A stretch of 64,000 nt of DNA, from positions 1,364,001-1,428,000 of the forward strand of contig CANLXH010000001.1 in assembly GCA_947495075.1 (NCBI GenBank), written 5' to 3'. Within the stretch, counting starts at the first letter, position 1; every line of letters begins with the position of its first letter. Positions 16,236 through 24,784 of this stretch are shown here, piece after piece. Source of the DNA: an uncultured Croceitalea sp. (GTDB taxonomy: Bacteria; Bacteroidota; Bacteroidia; Flavobacteriales; Flavobacteriaceae). A model generated the notes under the pieces. It ran no database searches, had not been told where the DNA came from, and saw nothing but the letters and a program-made list of their open reading frames with translations. Both the position numbers and the translations under genes were made by a program.

Positions 16236-17539
16236 ACTCTATCAATCTTAGCACCAATAGCTCTTAAACGTTCATCTATATTTTCATAACCGCGGTCTAT
16301 TTGCTCAATATTATGAATTGTAGATGTTCCTTTTGCGGACAGTGCTGCAATCAATAAAGAAACTCCTGCTCTAATATCTGGCGAAGTCATCGTAGTTGCT
16401 TTTAAAGTAGATTGGAAATTATGTCCTATAATGGTAGCGCGGTGCGGGTCGCACAAGATTATTTTGGCACCCATATCTAATAACTTATCTACAAAGAATA
16501 AACGGCTTTCAAACATTTTTTGATGGATAACTACCTCTCCTTTTGCCTGTATGGCTACTACCAATAAAATACTTAGCAAATCTGGAGTTAATCCTGGCCA
16601 AGGGGCATCAGCAATAGTTAAAATAGAACCATCTATATAATTTTGTACTTCATACCCATCTTTATGACTAGGTATATAGATATCATCATTTCGCCTTTCT
16701 AACTGAATTCCTAATTTTTGAAATGCTATAGGTATTTGACCTAAATCGTCCCAACTTACATTTTTAATGGTGAGTTCACTCTTTGTCATAGCAGCCAGAC
16801 CAATCCAACTACCAATTTCTATCATATCAGGTAGCATGGTATGATCTGTACCTCCTAATGAATCAACACCTTCTATGGTTAATAAATTAGAGCCTATTCC
16901 GCCAATCTTAGCACCCATTCGTACAAGCATCTTGCAAAGTTGCTGTAAATAAGGCTCACAGGCTGCATTGTATATTGTAGTAGTACCTTCAGCTAAAACA
17001 GCAGCCATTACAATATTAGCCGTTCCAGTTACAGATGCTTCATCTAAAAGCATATAAGTACCTTTTAACTTATCTGCCTCAACACCATAGAAATACTCTT
17101 CTTTATTATATCTAAACTTAGCACCAAGTTTAATAAAGCCTTCAAAGTGCGTATCTAACCTTCTACGTCCAATTTTATCGCCACCTGGCTTAGGAATGTA
17201 GCCTTTCCCAAAACGCCCTAATAAGGGCCCTACTAGCATGATTGATCCTCTTAATCCACGACCATCCTGTTTAAACTGGTCTGACTGGAGGTAATCTAAA
17301 TTAATATCATCTGATTTGAATGTATAAGAGCCTTTCCCTTTTTTCTGAATCTTAACACCTAAATCTTCTAAGAGTGCAATTAGTTTGTTTACATCTACAA
17401 TATCTGGAATATTATGTATGGTTACTTTTTCGTCCGTAAGTAAAACTGCGCAAAGTATTTGAAGTGCTTCATTTTTGGCACCTTGAGGAGTAATTTCACC
17501 TTTAAGTTGATGTCCTCCTTCTATTCTAAATGTCCCCAT
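16232..17539 (-). CDS. murA: UDP-GlcNAc 1-carboxyvinyltransferase, Asp active-site variant
   Basis: MurA of 435 residues transfers enolpyruvate from PEP to UDP-GlcNAc, the first committed step of peptidoglycan synthesis. The family is clear from GAKNEALQILCAVLL, RGSIMLVGPLLGRFG and DIRAGVSLLIAAL. In the active-site loop the sequence reads KPGGDKIGRRRLD, placing Asp121 where Escherichia coli has Cys115, the residue alkylated by fosfomycin. Asp at this site is known in fosfomycin-resistant MurA enzymes of other bacteria. Lies 21 bases behind a DUF4290 gene, so likely cotranscribed with it. Confidence 0.95.
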   Translation of the reverse strand: MGTFRIEGGHQLKGEITPQGAKNEALQILCAVLLTDEKVTIHNIPDIVDVNKLIALLEDLGVKIQKKGKGSYTFKSDDINLDYLQSDQFKQDGRGLRGSIMLVGPLLGRFGKGYIPKPGGDKIGRRRLDTHFEGFIKLGAKFRYNKEEYFYGVEADKLKGTYMLLDEASVTGTANIVMAAVLAEGTTTIYNAACEPYLQQLCKMLVRMGAKIGGIGSNLLTIEGVDSLGGTDHTMLPDMIEIGSWIGLAAMTKSELTIKNVSWDDLGQIPIAFQKLGIQLERRNDDIYIPSHKDGYEVQNYIDGSILTIADAPWPGLTPDLLSILLVVAIQAKGEVVIHQKMFESRLFFVDKLLDMGAKIILCDPHRATIIGHNFQSTLKATTMTSPDIRAGVSLLIAALSAKGTSTIHNIEQIDRGYENIDERLRAIGAKIDRV

Positions 17540-17560
17540 TTATTTTAGTAAGTGATATGG

Positions 17561-18226
17561 TTAGTACCGCTTTTTATTTCGGTTGTTGTTATTTCTGTGA
17601 TTCTTTTTATTGTTAGAGTTATTATAACTTTTGGTTGACTTTTGAACTCTATTTTTTAAGAACTGATTACTCTCTGTTAAACTTTCTCCTTTAGGGGCTA
17701 AATCTATCTCCCCGTCACTTAGTTCTTTTAAATGAGCAAATATTGCAGAATCTTCAACGGTATCCTTATTCCAATTTAAGTAACATTTTTTCATATGGTT
17801 GGCAATAGCATATTCCAATCCATCTCTTAAATCACCTTTTTCCCAACCAACGGCAACATCAACCATTCGCTTGATATTATTACCGTAAAATCTATATTTG
17901 GGATGATTTTGTGGATATTCTAAAGGTTCTGGACGCTGTCTTAGCTCTTCTTTCGTGGTTATTGGAAAGGGAGAATCAACATCTAACTTAAAATCAGACA
18001 TTATAAATAACTGGTCCCAAAGCTTATGCTGAAAATCTGGCACATCACGCAAATGCGGTTGTAAGTTACCCATTACAGCTATGATAGATTTTGCTACCTT
18101 GTTTCGTTCTTCTTTGTCTTCGATAGAAACCGCGTGGTCTACCATTTTTTGAAAGTGACGACCGTATTCAGGTATAATTAAATGTGGACGCTCGGTATTG
18201 TATTCTATATTTTCTACTAAATTCAA
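17561..18226 (-). CDS. DUF4290 protein
   Basis: Protein of 221 residues found in Bacteroidota, with the conserved opening LVENIEYNTERPHLIIPEYGRH split by HLIIPEYG and the core YRFYGNNIKRMVDVA. The function is unknown; it is soluble and helical. The last 35 residues are an Asn/Lys/Arg-rich disordered tail that looks RNA- or DNA-binding. Its constant place before murA (as here) hints at a cell-envelope or growth role, which is only inference. Confidence 0.85.
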   Translation of the reverse strand: MNLVENIEYNTERPHLIIPEYGRHFQKMVDHAVSIEDKEERNKVAKSIIAVMGNLQPHLRDVPDFQHKLWDQLFIMSDFKLDVDSPFPITTKEELRQRPEPLEYPQNHPKYRFYGNNIKRMVDVAVGWEKGDLRDGLEYAIANHMKKCYLNWNKDTVEDSAIFAHLKELSDGEIDLAPKGESLTESNQFLKNRVQKSTKSYNNSNNKKNHRNNNNRNKKRY

Positions 18227-18308
18227 ACTGGAAAGTTTATGATTATTACTAACAGGAAGTATCCGTTAAATAAGCGCAAAATAAGAAATTTATTGCATTT
18301 AAAAGGCT

Positions 18309-18596
18309 TTAAAGCGAAATTACCCCTTCTACTTCACCTACTTTTTCATATTTTTCTATGACCGCATCTGGGTTTTCCATAATAGTAGTGATAGAAATGC
18401 TAGTATATGTGCCCTTTTTTGATTGTTTTGACTCGATTACTGCACCCAAGTTGTCAAAGATGTCCGTAATACTTTTAATTTTCTCTTTATCCGTCGGAAC
18501 TATAAACTTGTATAGGTATTTTGATGGCCAAGAAGAATTTTCTGAAAGTTGTTCTTTAAGTCTTCGGTAAAACTCTTCAGTTTTTTGCTTATCCAT
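18309..18596 (-). CDS. DUF493 (YbeD-like) protein
   Basis: Small cytoplasmic protein of 95 residues with an ACT-like alpha/beta fold typical of DUF493/YbeD: WPSKYLYKFIVP, then the pattern SKKGTYTSISITTIMENPDAVI with the final strand VEGVISL. The role is unknown; a regulatory ligand-binding function is often supposed. It lies divergent from the ATPase gene at 18665. Confidence 0.85.
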   Translation of the reverse strand: MDKQKTEEFYRRLKEQLSENSSWPSKYLYKFIVPTDKEKIKSITDIFDNLGAVIESKQSKKGTYTSISITTIMENPDAVIEKYEKVGEVEGVISL

Positions 18597-18664
18597 GAAT
18601 TCTTTTCTACAAATATAATCTGTTCATCTCCAATTTTTTTCCTTAGAATCGATTTCATTACTTT

Positions 18665-19249
18665 GTGCAGTTAATTAATGATTCTTTGAGTTTAAAAAAA
18701 ATAGTAATCACTGGGGCGCCAGGCACGGGAAAAACGGTTGTTATAGATGGTTTAGAATCTAATGGGTATTATTGTTTTCATGAGATTATACGTACCATGA
18801 CCGCACAAGCTAAAGCGACAGGTTCCAAAAAGGCTCAAGTAACTAATCCATTAGCTTTTGTAGATGATCCACTTAAGTTTAATCAATTACTACTACAAGG
18901 ACGTCTAACACATTTTAAGGAAGCTGATAATTTGGATTCTCCGGTAGCTTTTTTTGATAGAGGGATGCCAGATGTTCTGGCATATATGGATTATTTTAAA
19001 CAATCTTATGATAAAGATTTTAAGAATGTATGTAAACAGAACCGCTATGATGCTGTTTTTATAATGCCTCCTTGGAAAGAAATCTACGTTTCTGATAATG
19101 AACGCTTAGAAACTTTCATTGAAGCTGAGCAATTACATAAAAATCTAGTGAATACTTATAAAAGCTTTGGGTATACACCTATTTCTGTTCCTAAAACTTC
19201 TATAGATGTGCGTATTTCATATATCTTAAAGCAACTAAAACATATTTAG
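18665..19249 (+). CDS. AAA-type P-loop ATPase
   Basis: Protein of 194 residues with a Walker A GAPGTGKT near residue 17 and the segment HEIIRTMTAQA, as in AAA_28-type ATPases of NadR/nucleotide-kinase shape. FFDRGMPDVLAYMDYF supplies the second conserved block. It probably binds ATP and phosphorylates or remodels an unknown partner. The start is a GTG at 18665 and is not certain; a TTG a few codons on (18686) is possible. Its stop overlaps the GTG start of recQ by one base, so it is translationally coupled. Confidence 0.78.
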   Translation: MQLINDSLSLKKIVITGAPGTGKTVVIDGLESNGYYCFHEIIRTMTAQAKATGSKKAQVTNPLAFVDDPLKFNQLLLQGRLTHFKEADNLDSPVAFFDRGMPDVLAYMDYFKQSYDKDFKNVCKQNRYDAVFIMPPWKEIYVSDNERLETFIEAEQLHKNLVNTYKSFGYTPISVPKTSIDVRISYILKQLKHI

Positions 19250-21147
19250 TGCAGGAAAGTCCAAAAACTATTCTTAAAAAGTATTGGGGTTTTACAGAAT
19301 TCCGAGGAGCTCAGGAAAAAGTTATTGTATCGGTTTTAAGTAATAAAGATACCCTAGCATTAATGCCTACGGGTGGTGGTAAGTCTATATGTTATCAAAT
19401 ACCAGCCTTATATCTAGATGGAATTTGTATTGTAGTTTCTCCCCTTATTGCATTAATTCAAAATCAAATAGAAAATCTTAAACAGAAAGGAATAAAAGCT
19501 ATTTCTCTTACTGGTGGTATTTCTTTTAATGAATTGAATGATTTATTAGACAACTGTATTTATGGAAATTACAAATTCTTATACCTATCTCCGGAAAGGT
19601 TGCAACAATCATTAATTCAAGAACGTATTCAGCAAATGAATGTGAGTCTTATCGCTATAGACGAAGCTCATTGCATCTCGCAATGGGGGCACGATTTTAG
19701 GCCTGCATACTTAAAATGTTCTGTTTTACGTAAACTCCAACCAGAAAAACCAATTATTGCATTAACTGCAACGGCTACAGAAAAAGTCGCTAGTGATATC
19801 ATTTCCAATTTAGAATTAAAACAAACTTTTATTGCAAAAGAATCTTTTGAAAGAAAAAATATTTCATTTCAGGTCAAGGTTTTAGAAGATAAACGTTACC
19901 AACTTGTTAGGCTACTAAAAAATGTGACCACCAATAGCATTGTTTATGTACGAACACGTAGAAAAACAATAGAAGTGAATAAATTGCTTTTAGAAAATAA
20001 CATTAGTGCTACTTTTTTTCATGGCGGACTTACTAAAACCGAGAAAAAACGAAAACTTACAGATTGGCTTACGAGTAAAACAAAAGTAATGGTTGCAACC
20101 AATGCTTTTGGAATGGGTATAGATAATCCCAACGTGAGCGCTGTTATTCATTATCAAATTCCAGATAGTATTGAAAATTATTTTCAAGAGGCAGGTAGGG
20201 CAGGTAGAAATGGTAAACCTGCAACTGCTTTAATTTTAACTAACCCTGAAGATCAAGAATGGGCTAAAAAACAGTTTGCACAATCTTTGCCTGACGTTAA
20301 TTTTATTAAACTTCTTTATAAAAAATTAAATAGTCATTTACAGATTGCTTATGGTGAAGGAAGTGGTGAAGTTTTTGGCCTAAATTTCAATTCATTCTGT
20401 AGTAAATATGGGTTAAATGGACTTTTAACTTACAATGGTCTTCGTGTTTTAGACCAGAATTCTGTTTTATCACTTTCAGAAAATTTTCAAGAGAGAGTTT
20501 TAATACAATTTATTTCTGAAAAACAAGAGTTGTTTACTTATCTAGAACGTAATCAAGACATCGCTCAAATTATTCAATCTATAATTAGGACTTATGGTGG
20601 TTTATTTGACTACGAAACAAAGATTAATCCTTTCCTAATTGCAAAAAAAACTAATGTAAAAGAAGCCGTAATTACAAATATTCTAAAAAAGTTAGAAAAA
20701 GATAATCTTATTACATATGCTGCCACTGCAAGCGATTTGGAACTAACTTTTTTAGTTCCAAGAGAAGATGATAAAACCATTAATGTATTTGCAAGAACCA
20801 TACAATCTTTGAATGATGCAAAAGTTGCTAACCTATCAAAAATGCTCTCTTACGTTGATAATAAAACAAAATGCAGAAGTAATTATATTTTAAACTACTT
20901 TGGAGAGAAGGTCAAAAATACATGTGGAATATGTGATATTTGCACTTCTAATATCGATTCCAAAATATCGTTAGAAGAAGTAAAAAGTCAAATTTTAACA
21001 GCACTAGGAGCTTATAATTATAGCTCAAGAGAATTAATAGATAAACTGGCAATAAAGGATACTTTAATACTATTAGGATTACAAGAATTATTAGAAGATG
21101 ATTTAGTTACCATAAATCATACAAATACATATGAAAGAAAAAAATAG
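19249..21147 (+). CDS. recQ: ATP-dependent DNA helicase RecQ
   Basis: RecQ family 3'-5' helicase of 632 residues for DNA repair. It has Walker A MPTGGGKSICYQ, the box DEAHCISQWGHDFRP, motif VATNAFGMGIDNP, the arginine-finger segment EAGRAGRNG and the zinc-binding Cys set around CRSNYILNYFGE and CGICDIC. A winged-helix region follows; no HRDC domain is present at the C-terminus. The start is GTG, coupled to the previous stop. fmt begins 17 bases inside its 3' end. Confidence 0.93.
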   Translation: MQESPKTILKKYWGFTEFRGAQEKVIVSVLSNKDTLALMPTGGGKSICYQIPALYLDGICIVVSPLIALIQNQIENLKQKGIKAISLTGGISFNELNDLLDNCIYGNYKFLYLSPERLQQSLIQERIQQMNVSLIAIDEAHCISQWGHDFRPAYLKCSVLRKLQPEKPIIALTATATEKVASDIISNLELKQTFIAKESFERKNISFQVKVLEDKRYQLVRLLKNVTTNSIVYVRTRRKTIEVNKLLLENNISATFFHGGLTKTEKKRKLTDWLTSKTKVMVATNAFGMGIDNPNVSAVIHYQIPDSIENYFQEAGRAGRNGKPATALILTNPEDQEWAKKQFAQSLPDVNFIKLLYKKLNSHLQIAYGEGSGEVFGLNFNSFCSKYGLNGLLTYNGLRVLDQNSVLSLSENFQERVLIQFISEKQELFTYLERNQDIAQIIQSIIRTYGGLFDYETKINPFLIAKKTNVKEAVITNILKKLEKDNLITYAATASDLELTFLVPREDDKTINVFARTIQSLNDAKVANLSKMLSYVDNKTKCRSNYILNYFGEKVKNTCGICDICTSNIDSKISLEEVKSQILTALGAYNYSSRELIDKLAIKDTLILLGLQELLEDDLVTINHTNTYERKK

Positions 21148-22090
21148 AGATTTACGTATTGTTTTTATGGGAACACCAGATTTTGCAGTCGCAGGTCTGC
21201 ATAAATTAGTGTCTTCTGGATATACTATTGTAGGAGTAATAACCGCTCCTGACCGTCCTGCTGGCAGAGGTAGAAAATTAAAAACATCAGCAGTAAAAGA
21301 GTATGGAATTAGTAAAGGACTAACAGTGCTACAACCTACTAATTTAAAAAACGAAATATTCCTAGAAGAATTAAGAGAACTAAAAGCAAACTTACAGGTA
21401 GTTGTTGCTTTTAGAATGTTGCCAAAGGTTGTCTGGCAAATGCCAGAATATGGCACCTTTAACCTTCATGCTTCGCTCCTACCCCAATATCGTGGGGCAG
21501 CTCCAATTAATTGGGCAATTATAAATGGAGAAAACAAGACAGGAGTTACCACCTTCTTTATCGATGAAAAAATAGATACCGGAGAGATTATTCTGCAAGA
21601 AGAAACCACTATTAGTAATACAGAATCTGCCGGAGAATTATATGATACTCTAATGAATCTTGGTGCAACTTTAATTCTTAAGACTGTAGAAAAAATTACA
21701 GAAAATGATATTCAACTTAAAAAGCAAGCAGAGTTTAGTGATTTAAAATCTGCATATAAAATTCATAGAGATACCTGTGAGATAGATTGGTCAAGGCCAC
21801 TAAAAGATATTTTTAATCATATAAGAGGGTTAAGTCCTTACCCTACTGCATGGACTACCTTAATTAATGATGAGGAAGAACTACAACTAAAAATTTATAA
21901 AGCTGAAATTGAGTATGAAAATCATAGCCTTAATTCAGGCACCTTAATCGCCACAAAAAAAACAATTAAAATCGCTGTTAAAGATGGTTATCTCAATCTG
22001 TTAGAAATTCAACTTCCTGGGAAACGAAAAATGAAAACTCATGAAGTTTTAAATGGCTTACAATTGTCAAAAAAAGCATTTGTTCGCTAA
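21131..22090 (+). CDS. fmt: Methionyl-tRNA formyltransferase
   Basis: Fmt of 319 residues formylates initiator Met-tRNA using 10-formyl-tetrahydrofolate. Family motifs are FMGTPDFAV, the catalytic block HASLLPQYRGAAPINWAI and FIDEKIDTGEI; the C-terminal OB-fold holds GKRKMKTHEVLNG. Length is normal. It overlaps recQ by 17 bases and is probably translated from the same message. No terminator is obvious after it before the HU promoter. Confidence 0.96.
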   Translation: MKEKNRDLRIVFMGTPDFAVAGLHKLVSSGYTIVGVITAPDRPAGRGRKLKTSAVKEYGISKGLTVLQPTNLKNEIFLEELRELKANLQVVVAFRMLPKVVWQMPEYGTFNLHASLLPQYRGAAPINWAIINGENKTGVTTFFIDEKIDTGEIILQEETTISNTESAGELYDTLMNLGATLILKTVEKITENDIQLKKQAEFSDLKSAYKIHRDTCEIDWSRPLKDIFNHIRGLSPYPTAWTTLINDEEELQLKIYKAEIEYENHSLNSGTLIATKKTIKIAVKDGYLNLLEIQLPGKRKMKTHEVLNGLQLSKKAFVR

Positions 22091-22192
22091 ACCCCTACTA
22101 CCACTAGGCTAAGGAAATTTGTAGAAAAACCTCACATTTATCAACAAACACCCCGAGTTATCAACAAAAACGCTGATTTCCCCTGATTTCAC

Positions 22193-22222
22193 TTGCTTCC
22201 CAGACAAATCCGTATAAATTTG
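22193..22222 (+). promoter_or_regulatory. Promoter of the HU gene
   Basis: TTG (22193-22195) and TAAATTTG (22215-22222) are 19 bases apart, a full match to the Bacteroidota -33/-7 form. The start codon is 46 bases on, leaving a leader of about 40 bases rich in A and T. Confidence 0.75.
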
Positions 22223-22267
22223 TTTTAGCATTAAAATTATTTTAACAACAATTAATTTAATTCAATT

Positions 22268-22540
22268 ATGAACAAAACAGAATTAATCGATGCAATGGCA
22301 GCTGATGCTGGCATCACAAAAGCAGCAGCCAAAAAGGCATTGGAATCTTTCTTAGGAAACGTTGAAGGATCTCTTAAAAAAGGTGGTAGAGTTTCTTTAG
22401 TAGGTTTCGGATCTTGGTCTGTTTCTAGAAGAAATGCAAGAGAAGGTAGAAATCCACAAACTGGACAGACTATCAAAATTGCAGCTAAAAATGTTGTAAA
22501 GTTTAAGGCAGGTGCAGAATTAGCAAAGTCGGTAAACTAA
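22268..22540 (+). CDS. DNA-binding protein HU
   Basis: HU-type histone-like protein of 90 residues, the normal length. It begins MNKTELIDAMAADAG, has the beta-arm GRNPQTGQTIKI and ends in KFKAGAELAKSVN. It bends and compacts DNA as a dimer. It has its own promoter and a strong terminator, so it is a single-gene transcript. The codons are those of a highly expressed gene (GCT, AAA, GGT rich). Confidence 0.97.
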   Translation: MNKTELIDAMAADAGITKAAAKKALESFLGNVEGSLKKGGRVSLVGFGSWSVSRRNAREGRNPQTGQTIKIAAKNVVKFKAGAELAKSVN

Positions 22541-22562
22541 ATCTATATTTTACAGATACTTT

Positions 22563-22590
22563 AAAAGCGCTTCAATTAAGAAGCGCTTTT
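22563..22590 (+). terminator. Terminator of the HU gene
   Basis: The perfect 11-base arms AAAAGCGCTTC (22563-22573) and GAAGCGCTTTT (22580-22590) enclose a six-base loop and run into T-rich sequence. It ends the HU transcript. Confidence 0.85.
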
Positions 22591-22655
22591 ATTGTTTTAG
22601 AGCTTTTTTGAAATTATAAATTAAAATACTACATTTAAAAAGCTAATGTTCACTA

Positions 22656-23216
22656 ATGGTAAGTCTAAAACCTAAAAAAGGAAAACTTTTAATAGCAGAA
22701 CCATCTATCACTGGCGATGTTTCTTTTAATCGTTCTGTAGTGCTGTTAGCTGAACATAATGATGAAGGTTCTGTTGGTTTTATATTAAATAAGCCTTTAG
22801 AATATAACATTAGTGATTTAATTTCTGAAATTAAAGTTCCTTTTAAGGTGTTCAATGGTGGACCTGTGGAGCAGGACAATCTTTATTTTATCCATAAAGT
22901 ACCAGAATTAATTGAAGGTAGTATAGAAATATCTGATGGTATTTATTGGGGCGGTGATTTTGAAAAAACTATTGAACTACTAAATTCTGAAACTATTACA
23001 GAAAATGATATCCGTTTCTTTTTAGGATATTCTGGATGGGATTCTCTACAACTGGACCAAGAACTTTCTTCTAAGTCTTGGGTTGTTGTTAAAAATGAAT
23101 ATGAGAGTAACATTATTCAAAAATCTGCTAGTGCGTTTTGGAAAGAGAAAATGGTAGAATTAGGCGGTGATTATCTTATTTGGTCGAATGCACCTGAAAA
23201 TCCTACTTTAAATTAG
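22656..23216 (+). CDS. YqgE/AlgH family protein
   Basis: Protein of 186 residues of the YqgE/AlgH (DUF179) family: it begins with the typical KKGKLLIAEPSITGDVSFNRSVV split around RSVVLLAEHN, has VGFILNKPL and VFNGGPVEQDNL, and later YSGWDSLQLDQEL. It is soluble; the family's role in bacteria is not settled (in some species linked to alginate or stress regulation). Its stop overlaps the stop of the convergent aminotransferase gene. Confidence 0.93.
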   Translation: MVSLKPKKGKLLIAEPSITGDVSFNRSVVLLAEHNDEGSVGFILNKPLEYNISDLISEIKVPFKVFNGGPVEQDNLYFIHKVPELIEGSIEISDGIYWGGDFEKTIELLNSETITENDIRFFLGYSGWDSLQLDQELSSKSWVVVKNEYESNIIQKSASAFWKEKMVELGGDYLIWSNAPENPTLN

Positions 23217-24058
23217 TTTAAACGTGCTAAGGCATTCAATCTTCCAAGTAAACTTCTAGAAGCTTTAGTATCAAACTCTTTCTTGCGGTACTTAGTTATT
23301 GGTTTAATTCCTATAACAGCATTAGTAATAAATAATTCATCTGCCTTTTGAAGTTCAAAAGGAGAAATTGAAGCTTCTTGCAATTCATAATCTTCCCATT
23401 TGGTAATAATCTCCATCAATTTCTTTCGTAAAATACCATCTAAACAACCATCTTTTAAAGGCGGTGTTTTAATAGTATTGCCCGTAACCAAAAATATATT
23501 GCCATTTATAGCTTCTATAACTTGTTTTGTTCCGTTTAGTAACAGACAGTTTTGATAATTATTTTCTTGTGCATATACGCTCGCCACAGTATGTAAAATC
23601 TTATTTGTAGTTTTTAAATTGGACAACATGTCTGCGTTAACGTAGAAGTCTTTAAATAGTTCAACTTCATATAATGTATCATCAATTGTATAAAAGGGAG
23701 TCTCTAATTCCTCAATATCAATAACATAAGAACATTCATTAGTTTCTGGGGCATATTTACCACCATCATTTCTATAAATTGTTAATCTAGCTCTAACGGT
23801 TTTATTCAAAAAATCATTAGCTTCTATAGTTTTCAAAAATTCTTCTTCTAAAAATTCCATGGTAAATTCCATAGGTATTTCCATTCTAAGGATTCGCATA
23901 CTAGACATTAGCCTAAAATAATGGTCTTCCCAAAAGAGCAGTTTTCCATTAACAATACGAATAGTTTCGAATAAGGCGTCCCCATACTTAAAACCACGGT
24001 TATTATGGCTTAAAAAGTTATCCTCTGAAGTTATTAAGTTTCCATTAAAATTAACCAT
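23213..24058 (-). CDS. Class IV aminotransferase (PabC/IlvE type)
   Basis: PLP enzyme of 281 residues, fold type IV. It has the substrate segment NRGFKYGDALFETIR, an Arg-rich strand (RARLTIYR) that binds phosphate, the PLP Lys in SNLKTTNK near 145 and EAINGNIFLV near 175. The length and short N-terminus fit aminodeoxychorismate lyase (PabC) as well as small branched-chain or D-amino acid transaminases; the sequence alone does not decide. It is preceded on its strand by a terminator, so it has its own promoter. Confidence 0.85.
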   Translation of the reverse strand: MVNFNGNLITSEDNFLSHNNRGFKYGDALFETIRIVNGKLLFWEDHYFRLMSSMRILRMEIPMEFTMEFLEEEFLKTIEANDFLNKTVRARLTIYRNDGGKYAPETNECSYVIDIEELETPFYTIDDTLYEVELFKDFYVNADMLSNLKTTNKILHTVASVYAQENNYQNCLLLNGTKQVIEAINGNIFLVTGNTIKTPPLKDGCLDGILRKKLMEIITKWEDYELQEASISPFELQKADELFITNAVIGIKPITKYRKKEFDTKASRSLLGRLNALARLN

Positions 24059-24059
24059 A

Positions 24060-24086
24060 AAAAAAGCCTTGAAAAAATCAAGGCCA
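24060..24086 (-). terminator. Terminator of the START-like gene
   Basis: On the minus strand GCCTTGA/TCAAGGC arms (24067-24073 and 24079-24085) precede seven T. It ends the transcript of the START-like gene just before the start codon of the aminotransferase gene. Confidence 0.65.
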
Positions 24087-24113
24087 AAGATACATTATCA
24101 AATGTAGATTTTC

Positions 24114-24497
24114 TTATTTAGATCCTAGTACATGCTTTAAATCTGAGATTTGATTTTCCCAAAGCATTTTTGCCTCATCTACTTCATCTTCCTCTGCAAA
24201 GTCAGAAATAAAAAGTGAAACATCTTTTGTTATTTCATCAACGATAATTCGCATTTCAAAAAAAGTGTCATCATCATTTTCTTCCCATGCAAATTTTACA
24301 AAATCATCACTTTTCTTTTTTAATAATTTGGCTGTTTCTTCTGCTCCATCCCATATAAAAATAAAAATTTCTCCACGTGAATTCACATTATCTGCGAACC
24401 ACTCCGATAAACCAGAAGGTGTAGATATATATTGGTAAAGCATTTGAGGTGACGATTGAATCACAAACTCAATTTCAAATTTTACTTTATCAGACAT
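24114..24497 (-). CDS. START-like/AHSA1-type domain protein
   Basis: Protein of 127 residues with a single START-like (Bet v1) fold: the opening VKFEIEFVIQSSPQMLYQYISTPSGLSEW split by SPQMLYQYI and GLSEWFADNV, as in AHSA1/polyketide cyclase proteins of Bacteroidota. It is acidic (many Asp/Glu near the C-terminus). Ligand binding or a chaperone-activator role is possible; the function is unknown. Confidence 0.82.
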   Translation of the reverse strand: MSDKVKFEIEFVIQSSPQMLYQYISTPSGLSEWFADNVNSRGEIFIFIWDGAEETAKLLKKKSDDFVKFAWEENDDDTFFEMRIIVDEITKDVSLFISDFAEEDEVDEAKMLWENQISDLKHVLGSK

Positions 24498-24580
24498 GCT
24501 GTGTGTTGTTTTCTTTAGATTGATTTATAAGTATGGTAATATAGAAAAATATATTTCAAATAATAAATTAATTCTGAATT

Positions 24581-24611
24581 TTGATTGCACAAAAAATTAC
24601 GTTTATATTTG
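24581..24611 (+). promoter_or_regulatory. Promoter of the CAU tRNA
   Basis: TTG (24581-24583; a second TTG at 24585-24587) and TATATTTG (24604-24611) fit the Bacteroidota promoter form. The first tRNA base is 21 bases downstream of the -7 element. Confidence 0.7.
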
Positions 24612-24631
24612 CAGCCGCTAAAAAGCAATAC

Positions 24632-24705
24632 GGCGAGGTAGCTCAGCTGGTTAGAGCGTCGGATTCATAACCCGGAGGTCGAGGGTTCAAGTCCCTCTCT
24701 CGCTA
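24632..24705 (+). tRNA. tRNA-Met (CAU anticodon)
   Basis: This 74-base cloverleaf has the acceptor stem GGCGAGG/TCTCGCT, the D-arm GCTCAGCTGGTTAGAGC, the loop TTCATAA with anticodon CAT and the T-arm GAGGGTTCAAGTCCCTC. The first pair is G-T and not the C/A mismatch of bacterial initiators, so it is an elongator Met or a tRNA-Ile with modified C34. The pair 31-39 is A/C, leaving a loose end of the anticodon stem. The CCA end is not encoded. Confidence 0.93.
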
Positions 24706-24712
24706 CAGATAA

Positions 24713-24746
24713 AGAAAGGGATTTCAATTAATTGAAATCCCTTTCT
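24713..24746. terminator. Bidirectional terminator
   Basis: A perfect 34-base palindrome (17-base arms beginning AGAAAGGGATTTC) lies eight bases behind the tRNA, between it and the convergent gene ending at 24785. It would end transcription from both sides. Confidence 0.8.
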
Positions 24747-24784
24747 ACTTTTAAATATTTATAATTATACTAGTTTATTAAAGA

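Noticed and set aside
18641-18667. Promoter TACTTTG directly before the ATPase gene
   Set aside because: It lacks one base of the TAnnTTTG form and overlaps the GTG start; too weak to list.
24632-24705. Initiator tRNA-fMet
   Set aside because: The anticodon stem looks partly initiator-like (GG/CC), but the first pair is G-T and the stem end is A/C, without the C1/A72 mismatch and three G-C pairs of initiators.
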